Of a stretch of DNA of 64,000 nucleotides, positions 56,499 to 64,000 are shown piece by piece. This DNA is from Marsupella aquatica (lineage: Eukaryota; Marchantiophyta), in contig OZ316894.1 of NCBI GenBank assembly GCA_973895155.1, positions 1-64,000 of the forward strand, written 5' to 3'. The notes under the pieces were generated by a model. That model made no database searches, had not been told where the DNA came from, and worked only from the letters and a program-made list of their open reading frames with translations. Position 1 is the stretch's first letter. Every line of letters starts with the position of its first letter. The position numbers were made by a program, and so were the translations under genes.

Positions 56499-56940
56499 CA
56501 TGTACAAATATTGAGGCGAGACCAAGGAAAGAACTGTACACTCCTTGGGACAAATCAATAGTAGATTTATGAAGGTGAGTACCTTAACATCAAAATTCCC
56601 CCTTTCTTCCCACCTAGTACATGTAAAATATTCATAAATCTAATGATAAAAATTACAACTTACAACTGCATTTCGGTACTCAGATCTGAAATGGTTCGTG
56701 TACTATTTGACCGGAATTATAATTTTTACTGAATTAGAATTAAAATCTTGAAAAAATTTATGTGGATTTGTTTGCTACAGTGTGGGAAGATCTAAAAAAA
56801 TTGACACCATAAAATTGAAGTTTACACTTTATTGGATTCTTTATTATGAAATATTCTTGAACTTTTTGTTAGAAAAGTTCTTAAACTAAAGTCCTCAAGG
56901 TTTTGAAGGACACTGTTTTTGAATGGCTATCAAAGATGTC
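56499..56940 (+). pseudogene. Degenerate 5' part of a TET/JBP-element copy (second)
   Basis: Nearly the same as 9055-9480: TGTACAAATATTGAGGCGAG exon text, donor GAAG/GTGAGTACC at 56574/56575, intron with TGGTTCGTGTACTATTTGAC, then a decayed start of the dioxygenase frame (GTGGATTTGTTTGCTACAGT). It lacks the catalytic C-terminus and runs directly into the minisatellite. The 9-kb and 56-kb copies form one deletion-derived subfamily. Confidence 0.7.
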
Positions 56941-56991
56941 ACCTTTTGGATGTGGTTACAATTATCCCTATTTTCATTGCTCCCCGTGTGA

Positions 56992-57400
56992 ATGAGGGTA
57001 CTCTTATCTCCTGAGGGTACCCTTGTGCTTGAGGGTACTCTTATCAGTGAGGGTACTCTTATCAGCGAGGGTACTCTTATCAATGGGTACGCTTATCAAT
57101 AATGGTACTTTGATCAATAAGGGTACCCTTATCAATGAGGATACTCTTATCTCCTGAGGGTACCCTTGCGTATGAGGGTACTCTTATCAATGAGGGTACT
57201 CTTATATCAGCAAGAGTACTCTTATCAATGAGGATACTCTTATATCAGCAAGAGTACTCTTATCAATTAATGGGTACACTTATCAACAATGGTACTTTGA
57301 TAATGAGGGTACCCTTATCAGTGAGGGTATTCTTATCTCCTAAGGGTACCCTTGTGTTGGGCCTTGTGCATGAGGGTACTCTTATTAATGAGGGTAATTT
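56992..57400 (+). repeat. 18-bp minisatellite, second array
   Basis: Same unit family as 9551-9955 (GAGGGTACTCTTATCAAT, GAGGGTACCCTTATCTCC), roughly twenty imperfect copies with some 21-23-bp variants (ATATCAGCAAGAGTACTCTT). The order of variants at the left end matches the 9.5-kb array, so the array moved together with the element fragment. Confidence 0.9.
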
Positions 57401-57853
57401 TATTAGTCATAGCAAGCAACAAAGCAGGCAGGGAACCCCATGAAGGCGCCCCGCACCGGCAGAAGGACTCCGAACATACTGAAAAGACCCTAAACCTCAC
57501 TAGACCAACATTTTGGGTATTGCATGGACAAATACTAGCCGAAGTACATGCCTAAATTTACCTGCTCTGTATTAGTTCCCTAAACCAGGGGTGATTTTTT
57601 TCATCAAATCCATACATTGTATCCTAGTTTTTTTCACACATGATGTAAACCTACATAATGTGAAAGTGGGAGAGAAGACTTATGATTTGATACAATCTTC
57701 ATTTAACTATAGTACAATATTCACTAATCATCAGTATATATGGTAAGCTCCAATTCCTCCATATAGTATGTAGACAAAAATTGAAGCAATCGATGAAATA
57801 ATTAACAATTTCATTACACTTGATATTAATTACAGTGCTTCCTTACTTCTTCC
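57401..57853. other. 3' flank of the RecQ-like gene
   Basis: AT-rich noncoding DNA between the minisatellite and the stop codon of the large minus-strand ORF; probably its 3' UTR and terminator region. No clear polyadenylation signal can be singled out. Confidence 0.4.
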
Positions 57854-60800
57854 TCACCAGTACTCAGGATATTTTGTTTTCACAATAGCCGCAGCAAACA
57901 AAACAAAGTTATTCACTACTTTCCCTGTACCTATCTGCATGAACCAAGTAGCAAGTTCTTCATCACTTTTCTCTCGAATTTCCGGAAATTCCTTGAACAA
58001 TTCTGTTTGTATCCAAGAAACCCTCCAGCCTTGCCACACAAAATGTCGAAGACGCTCGCCTGTTCTATCATTGCACTGATCACCATATGGTCCTTTATGA
58101 ATACACATTCCAGTGACAACTACAGTATGTTGAAAGTGACACTTAAAACAAGTCCATGCATTTTGAGGGAATGTGTTCTTGCAGGTCCGGGCCTGGTGAG
58201 ATCCTAGACATCTAAAACACAATGACCGCAATATAGGACAGTTGACAGCATTGTGTACTTCTTGCTCCCTTGATTCAGGACACTGACAAATTAAGCATTG
58301 ACTTCCATCACCCGCAAAAGTTCTGATGATACGAAGATCCCTTTTATCACTCTCAAAAGATTGGCTGTGTGCCATAGCCCTTAGCCTTGCAACCACAGGC
58401 TCTGCTTCATGTACCCCTTGTATAATTGGGGTCATCGGCAAGGTGTTTCCTTGTCGTCTTGGCATGGGAGTGGCTGGGGGTTGCGTAGGAGTTTCATATG
58501 TTGACTCATCCGAACCCCCTCTTCCTGGAATTCCCATTGAAGATGATGCTACCTCATGTGGTGGAATTGAGGCTGTTCTACAAGGAATGTCTTGTGTGAA
58601 CACCTCAAAGTCGACTATGTCCACACCTGGGCTGCACATCACAGATGCTTGGGAACACAAGTCACACAAACTAGAGAATGGAATAAGATGACATACTTGA
58701 GGTTTTCCATCGACCTGGTCATGGAGCCCAAACCGACGACATGATGTCTTGTTCTCTATCCATTTGTGTGAAGCCGCTGTGGTTGAATCAGTGCGTTCGG
58801 CCATCTTGCGATAAGCAAGGTTGGTCACCACATAACTCATCGCCGGGAGCCCATCACGTCCACCTCGTCCAGATTCTTGGTGGAAGTGTTCCAGAGACCT
58901 GAAACTACCACGATGAATGACAAGCTTAACCCATTTATAATTGTATCCACTACTAATCACTCCGGTGGCCACCATGATCTTACAAGCACCTGACGTCCAA
59001 GAACTCAATGAAGCCCTCTTCACCGCTATGTCCAGATGCGCATGCACATACACACATGACATTTCTTTCCCTTGGAGGATTCTTGTAGTTGATTCCACCT
59101 CCTCGCGGGTTAGACAAAATACTAGGGCCCTCTCTTCTGGCAAAGAATATGCTCTCCAATCACGCAGAAGACTCACTATTTCTTGATCCATCATGTTATG
59201 GCCAACCTCAACAACGGCATACCTGATGTTGGGTCTCACAGTAGGACAACGAATCCACACCATCTCTGTAGCTAACATCCGCTCAATATCAACTTGATTC
59301 TTGGGTGCTAGGGATGCAGTTAACCCTATGATTTGGCAATTAATTTCCATGAGGCCAACCAACTTTTTCATTGACGGTCGAAAGTCAGATAACAGGAGGT
59401 GCACCTCGTCGTAGACAATGGAATGCAAGGAACCATTGCATTTCAACTGCTTTGCCAAGATAATGAATAGTTTGGATTCTGCAGCAATCTCCACAGCCAC
59501 AAAAATGATTGAAGGAGGTCTTGCCACTTCGACTGCACCATCCTTATACACAACACAACTAATATTTGCTTGTTTGCATTCCTCTACGTGGCCCTCTACT
59601 AGGATAGTGAGTGGAACGATCACAATCACCGTCCTATTCTGTCCCATGGTGGAAGGTGCCATGAACACCAATGATTTTCCAGACCCAGTGGGTAGTATGG
59701 CAACAAAGTCCACCACATTATCTATGGATAGAGCAACTGCTGTTGCTTGTTCCGACGATTTCCACTGTTGATGACCAAGCCTTCTTAAGGCTTGACAAGC
59801 TCCAGTAGTCCTATTGAGACAAACTTGTAGCAGGGGATCACTTTCTCCACTTGCCAATAATGTCTGATGGATGTTTGAGTGGAAAACTGTAAACCGCCTC
59901 CTTTTGGGAATTTGCCTCACCTCATATTCAACACCTCCAACGGGTCCCAAAAAGTCAAAAGGTGCAGTCGACATTACCTCGGGCCTCTGTGACCCACCGA
60001 GGCCAACCAACTTGTGCCACAATCGTGACACCAATACACACCCTCTTAAAATATGTCCATCCATGCCTCTAGGATCCTTTGTACTACGAGCATAGTGATG
60101 GCCGACCGTAGCTGTTTCATGACCACCTGCTACATCCACAAGGTCTTCTTGTAAATGGGCCTTACAAGCTCGTATATTCTCACTCCAATGTGCTGCCACA
60201 TGCCGGTACTTTGCAATCCCAAATGGAATGCCACAGTGCTTTTGGAAAGCATCTAATACACTGGCAGAAAGGTCTACTCCCGTCAGCCTCTTGTCCATGG
60301 CCACAAACCAACAATCCAGGTACATTGCTGCAACTTCCGGACCCCACAAAATATTCGCCACGAAAGATTGTACTGGGCGAACTAGACATAACAATTTCAC
60401 AAATAGGTGGCTTTGATTGTCAGGAATGAACCGAGCAGTGAAGTTTATAGGTTTCCCAGCATTTGCACATTTGTGGTAGGATTGATAAACCATCAGCGTA
60501 TCAGATAACCAAATGAATGCTCTATCCCCAGTGGCAGTGTTGCGAATCAATAGGCTCGAGTATTCTTCCCCTCTTGCAGGTAATCCAGAACAGAAATGCA
60601 GAAGTAGGTTCAATAGCCTCTGTAGCTTGGAACATGCAACCATCCACCTGTGGAGTGCAGGAATGTTCCAAATAACTCCATTTACATTGTCCACTCGTAG
60701 GATGAAATGTGCCATCATCATAGTATTACTGAACATGTGGTTCAATAGATCCTTTCCATGTTGTTGGAACTCTGGATTTCGGGCGTCTATGAGAAAAGAA

Positions 60801-62812
60801 TAATGCACTTCGTCTGTCTGGACAGCATCATGAATGCAGCCCTTGGTACTCACCAAATTGAGTATCCATTCAGATTTGAGACCGAGAAGAACATCATGGT
60901 TGAGTGTTGTTGTCGCTTCTTCAACAATGGCACGGATCATATCCCTGAACGCATTCAATGTGATAATATCACCGTCAATTGAGCATGTTGTTTGTGTATC
61001 GTCCATGTGTATGAGATTTGGTCGAGCATGGGTGCCTCGATTAATTGTTTTTGCCAGTCGCATGTACTGCCGAACTTGAGTAATCGGCGTGTCCAATGCC
61101 ACATCGCTCACGTATTTCTCCAGGATGTTTACTTCATTCCCAGGTAGGCCACGTGGGTTTGGATGCCAAAGAGCTTGTGAGAGTTCCATCAGGATTGTAC
61201 ATCTTGCCCAGTAGTGAAGTATTGCCAATATTTTGGTGATTTTCCCAATTTTGCAAAATGCATACCCTGTGGATTGGGAACCCAGCCCGTCACTCTTTAG
61301 AGAGTGGAGGATAAAGAACCGAGTGAGCAAACAATCCGCCGGTGAACGAGCATACAACAGCTCCGGAATTTTTGGAGTCCAGAGAAGAAGTAGTACTCGA
61401 TGGATATTTGTGAGATCAATATCACCTTCTTCTGCAGGCCGCGCCTCACTTGGTTGGCCTAATTGTGCCAATAATTGTTGCAGGGCACCTTTTAGATCCG
61501 GCCTATCTGTGTATATAACACAATGTTGAGGCCGAGAATCATAAGTACAAGAACGAACGAGGCAAAGAAGAAGGGAAACCATTCCAGCACAGTATTGTGG
61601 AACAGTGTTTTTCTCTTGTAGTCCACCCAATCCCCTTGTGACATCGGCATTTGGAGTCGGCTTCATCACCATTCTTTGCACCCTATAATCTAAATTTCCA
61701 CTAAGAATATTTCTTGTGCATGTCATGTACGCACGGACCACAGTGCCCAAGTACGATAGTGAAGACCTAGGGTCGGCGGGCCTTGGGGGTTCCATCTCAG
61801 ATTGCACTTCAACAAATGGCACACCTTCAGGCATGAACTGGGATGCAATCTCATGCCACCTTGATACCCTTAGCCACGGCGACAATTCCCTCACTGGAGG
61901 TGCAAGATCTGTCTTTAATGACTGTAGATGAGCTTGAAAAACTTTTGCGACTGCACCTCTCGTACTCTGAGCTACTGCATCGTCCGCAAGGTACACATTG
62001 CCATGGTCCACTCCATAGAATTTGCGGCCGACTCCCTTGAAGAGGGCTTGCACTTGACATGGAGTAGCAATGTCCTTGAAACCAAGGTGGTTGTGTTTCA
62101 TACATCGGTGATTTGCCATCGTCCGCTGTGATCTACAAAAGAAGATACATCTCGAGCAAGAGAATCCCCAATGAATGAGGACGCCCGGAACTGGAGACAA
62201 CAATTCTGCAATTGGATTGATTGTGTATGGTAGTAGGGACGCATCATTTGTACGTGTGAACAACACACCCTGCAACAAAACCGACAATTGCTCTGGTGTT
62301 GGATTCGTGATTGAATTTTGTGTTGCAACTCTCACCCTGCCCATGTTCCTTCGATGACTTCCAACATGATGGATAATGCTACTTCCTTCCGTGTGCTGAA
62401 GGGCTATATGGCATTGCAAGCATACTAGAAGAACAAGGTTGTTGTGGTGAACAATGCAAAGCTTTGCATTTCTCAACATGTCTGGTGTTGCTAACAGGTC
62501 ATGATCTAGGATAGTGGTGGGGACTTGGTTGACAATTGGATCGTCTACATCCATGAACGGGTCAACTCCTACTGCTTCATTGTGTTTCCTTTTGTAGTGA
62601 AGACGTAAACTATCACTACGGGGATAGGACGAGGAACATGTGGCCACAGGGCAATGGAATCGACCATCCTCTTCTTTCTCAATGATCTGGGTTGTGCCAT
62701 TGTTGAGCTGCAATTGGTAAGTAGAACGGTGAACTGAGCGGGAATGGGAACTGCGAGAGTTTGCTGACTGAAATTCTTCCCCACACTGACTACATCCAAA
62801 TACTGTCACCAT
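57854..62812 (-). CDS. Giant zinc finger - tyrosine recombinase-like - RecQ helicase protein (1652 aa)
   Basis: One uninterrupted frame. Residues 7-28 (C7, C10, H23, H28) and 54-77 (C54, C59, H72, H77) are C2H2 fingers. A third, OrsD-like cysteine-histidine region (VCLQCHIALQH..HHVGSHRRN) is near 115-155. At about 740-905 lies a recombinase-like core: SGLPARGEEYSSL (candidate catalytic Arg), KYRHVAAHW, then AGGHETATVGHHYAR with His and Tyr; the Arg of the HxxR box is not evident. The helicase part has Walker A PTGSGKS (about 1040), DEVH (about 1136), GLTAS, and motif VI QESGRGGRDG (about 1317), RecQ style. Residues of about 1500-1560 are CxxC/CCHC-type zinc knuckles. The ATG sits one base after a CATGCAG acceptor, suggesting a 5' UTR intron. 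Fungal telomere-linked helicases and crypton-like elements have related architectures; a mobile or formerly mobile origin is inferred. Confidence 0.75.
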   Translation of the reverse strand: MVTVFGCSQCGEEFQSANSRSSHSRSVHRSTYQLQLNNGTTQIIEKEEDGRFHCPVATCSSSYPRSDSLRLHYKRKHNEAVGVDPFMDVDDPIVNQVPTTILDHDLLATPDMLRNAKLCIVHHNNLVLLVCLQCHIALQHTEGSSIIHHVGSHRRNMGRVRVATQNSITNPTPEQLSVLLQGVLFTRTNDASLLPYTINPIAELLSPVPGVLIHWGFSCSRCIFFCRSQRTMANHRCMKHNHLGFKDIATPCQVQALFKGVGRKFYGVDHGNVYLADDAVAQSTRGAVAKVFQAHLQSLKTDLAPPVRELSPWLRVSRWHEIASQFMPEGVPFVEVQSEMEPPRPADPRSSLSYLGTVVRAYMTCTRNILSGNLDYRVQRMVMKPTPNADVTRGLGGLQEKNTVPQYCAGMVSLLLCLVRSCTYDSRPQHCVIYTDRPDLKGALQQLLAQLGQPSEARPAEEGDIDLTNIHRVLLLLWTPKIPELLYARSPADCLLTRFFILHSLKSDGLGSQSTGYAFCKIGKITKILAILHYWARCTILMELSQALWHPNPRGLPGNEVNILEKYVSDVALDTPITQVRQYMRLAKTINRGTHARPNLIHMDDTQTTCSIDGDIITLNAFRDMIRAIVEEATTTLNHDVLLGLKSEWILNLVSTKGCIHDAVQTDEVHYSFLIDARNPEFQQHGKDLLNHMFSNTMMMAHFILRVDNVNGVIWNIPALHRWMVACSKLQRLLNLLLHFCSGLPARGEEYSSLLIRNTATGDRAFIWLSDTLMVYQSYHKCANAGKPINFTARFIPDNQSHLFVKLLCLVRPVQSFVANILWGPEVAAMYLDCWFVAMDKRLTGVDLSASVLDAFQKHCGIPFGIAKYRHVAAHWSENIRACKAHLQEDLVDVAGGHETATVGHHYARSTKDPRGMDGHILRGCVLVSRLWHKLVGLGGSQRPEVMSTAPFDFLGPVGGVEYEVRQIPKRRRFTVFHSNIHQTLLASGESDPLLQVCLNRTTGACQALRRLGHQQWKSSEQATAVALSIDNVVDFVAILPTGSGKSLVFMAPSTMGQNRTVIVIVPLTILVEGHVEECKQANISCVVYKDGAVEVARPPSIIFVAVEIAAESKLFIILAKQLKCNGSLHSIVYDEVHLLLSDFRPSMKKLVGLMEINCQIIGLTASLAPKNQVDIERMLATEMVWIRCPTVRPNIRYAVVEVGHNMMDQEIVSLLRDWRAYSLPEERALVFCLTREEVESTTRILQGKEMSCVYVHAHLDIAVKRASLSSWTSGACKIMVATGVISSGYNYKWVKLVIHRGSFRSLEHFHQESGRGGRDGLPAMSYVVTNLAYRKMAERTDSTTAASHKWIENKTSCRRFGLHDQVDGKPQVCHLIPFSSLCDLCSQASVMCSPGVDIVDFEVFTQDIPCRTASIPPHEVASSSMGIPGRGGSDESTYETPTQPPATPMPRRQGNTLPMTPIIQGVHEAEPVVARLRAMAHSQSFESDKRDLRIIRTFAGDGSQCLICQCPESREQEVHNAVNCPILRSLCFRCLGSHQARTCKNTFPQNAWTCFKCHFQHTVVVTGMCIHKGPYGDQCNDRTGERLRHFVWQGWRVSWIQTELFKEFPEIREKSDEELATWFMQIGTGKVVNNFVLFAAAIVKTKYPEYW

Positions 62813-63228
62813 CCTGCATGAAAAACAACAAAATTAGCTGATGCCATATTTTGCTCTGAAATTATATAGAGCTCTTCACATCAGATTTTCCCGTGGAGCT
62901 CCACAATGGACTCTAAAGTCAATCTCAATTGGCCAACTATCGGACTAGTATTTTTCATTTTCCATTACCTATGTCCCAAGCTTGATCTGCACCATGAATG
63001 TGCAATCTAACCCAAAGCTTCACTGACATAGAAGTTGGTTGAGCATGTTCACACATTCAACGTACTTTGTGAGCACAGACACAAATTAAACGAATTCAAT
63101 CCGAATCTTCTCCAAAACCTGGTCAGTTGGATCATATTTTCACTATCTTGGGAAGTGAACTTGTACCATGCACTCTCTCGATGCCCTTGGGGCTAATAAT
63201 TACTCCAATGCCTCTAAAGCCACCAAAC
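62813..63228. other. Upstream of the RecQ-like gene, up to the copia LTR
   Basis: This likely contains the 5' intron and promoter of the minus-strand gene; the acceptor CATGCAG abuts its start codon. No other gene is seen. Confidence 0.4.
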
Positions 63229-63398
63229 TGTTGTAACCCAGGTTAAACCTACTTACCATAGTTCTACTTGCCTAACTAGAGTTCTACCTAACTCAGTTAG
63301 GATAACTGCCTCAGGGCAACGGCCTTCAAGCCGCATGTACTTATTCTTCTCCTTGGGAGTATACACGAGATCTTTTTCCATCTTGTCATGGTCCAACA
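63229..63398 (+). mobile_element. 5' LTR of a Ty1/copia element (170 bp)
   Basis: The segment begins TGTTGTAACCC and ends GGTCCAACA, so the termini form a perfect 5-bp inverted repeat TGTTG/CAACA. It is followed at once by CGTTATCAGCACGAG, which looks like a primer-binding site, then by a leader and the gag start. The length is short but normal for small copia LTRs. The 3' LTR is outside the window, so the target duplication (candidate CAAAC on the left) cannot be checked. Confidence 0.7.
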
Positions 63399-63413
63399 CG
63401 TTATCAGCACGAG
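63399..63413 (+). other. Putative primer-binding site of the copia element
   Basis: CGTTATCAGCACGAG directly follows the LTR end. Similar strings occupy this place in plant copia elements as I recall them; the priming tRNA was not verified. Confidence 0.5.
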
Positions 63414-63747
63414 TAGTGCTCTGGTTTTTTTCCTTAAATTTTTTTTCCTCCGCCCTTGAACGTCCAACGCGCACGCAATACACTCACCGCGTGAAGTTTT
63501 CAAGACTACGAACAGAGGCAAGGCGAGCGTGCAAGCAGCCGTGCACAACGCGATCGGACAATCAGACAAAGCGAGAGGCTGGAGTGCAGCAACCAACGCA
63601 AATTACAATCGACCACTCCAGCTAACACCTCCAATTATGAAAGCTCTTCACATTCCATTTATTCATGTCATCAATTTGTGAATTCATCAATCTAGACAAA
63701 TTGTATTTCCGCCACTGAAACGCATACTACATATAATCATAGTAATC

Positions 63748-64000
63748 ATGCCTCCGGCAACCATGGAAAAGTTATATTTCCAGCCATTAAGTATTGATGG
63801 CGCCAACTATCTTTCTTGGCAATTGGACATAGAGGCACACTTGACATCCAAAGACATTGCAGACACGATCACCTCCGACACAGGATCTACTTTACAGGAG
63901 CGAGCTCAAGCACTGATCTTAATCAGGCGACATTTGACTGAACCACTAAAGCTTCAATATCTAAACGAGCTCAACCCACGCCGATTGTGGGAAGCACTCC
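63748..64000 (+). CDS. Ty1/copia gag polyprotein, N-terminal part
   Basis: The frame is open to the window edge (84 residues). It reads like a copia Gag start: MEKLYFQPLSIDGANYLSWQ, then LDIEAHLTSKDIADTI, ALILIRRHLTEPLKLQYL and RRLWEAL. This matches the usual order of the UBN2/DUF4219-type plant copia capsid domain (LDG.NY..W, LW.AL). It begins about 350 bp after the LTR, preceded by a noncoding leader. No break is seen, so the element may be young; the protease, integrase and reverse transcriptase should lie beyond the right edge. Confidence 0.8.
   Translation, partial: MPPATMEKLYFQPLSIDGANYLSWQLDIEAHLTSKDIADTITSDTGSTLQERAQALILIRRHLTEPLKLQYLNELNPRRLWEAL

Overview
This window looks like nuclear DNA of a land plant, most likely a non-seed plant such as a moss or lycophyte. 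Coding regions are interrupted by GT-AG introns, and there are plant-type telomere motifs (TTTAGGG). The genes include an SMC2 condensin gene, a plant A-type P450, a PPR fragment, EDM2-like PHD fingers and a telobox Myb gene, alongside Ty3/gypsy and Ty1/copia retroelements. Genes are sparse and most of the window is transposon debris, tandem duplications and pseudogenes. The lineage is my inference; no species can be named from the sequence alone.

Layout. Positions 1-510 hold the first coding exon of SMC2 (minus strand, running off the left edge). From 0.5 to 22.4 kb is repeat-rich DNA. It holds a PPR relic, a segmental duplication (about 2.2-4.7 kb, repeated at about 18.9-22.4 kb), short interstitial telomere repeats, a decayed TET/JBP-element fragment with an 18-bp minisatellite (9.0-9.96 kb), an array of about 850-bp units (10.4-12.9 kb), a broken P450 gene (13.9-15.95 kb) and a P450 C-terminal fragment (19.8-20.2 kb). 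At 23.1-24.5 kb lies an intact, AT-rich gene for a TET/JBP-like 2-oxoglutarate/Fe(II) dioxygenase. A second, broken copy (35.9-37.3 kb) follows an EDM2-like multi-PHD ORF (34.5-35.2 kb).

From 39.2 to 48.7 kb is a minus-strand cluster of Ty3/gypsy-type remnants: two large gag-like coding regions (144 plus 1102 aa, and 825 aa), a retropepsin, and an integrase relic with no reverse transcriptase or RNase H. Both putative LTR starts carry evenly spaced palindromes of the form GACGCTTCT..AGCGTC. At 51.5-54.6 kb a six-exon gene can be assembled that joins a novel N-terminal region and coiled coil to a C-terminal telobox Myb domain. At 56.5-57.4 kb lies a second degenerate TET/JBP-element fragment with the same minisatellite.

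At 57.85-62.81 kb is an uninterrupted 1652-aa ORF. It combines C2H2/OrsD-like zinc fingers, a degenerate tyrosine-recombinase-like core, a RecQ-type helicase and C-terminal zinc knuckles. This arrangement resembles fungal telomere-linked RecQ helicases and crypton-like elements rather than known plant genes. The right edge begins a Ty1/copia element with a 170-bp LTR and the start of gag.

The most unusual content is the set of TET/JBP-like dioxygenase copies, which share a 5' exon-intron module and a minisatellite, and the giant zinc finger-recombinase-RecQ ORF. Both families are better known from fungi and their transposons. All family assignments are from motif reading and need profile searches.
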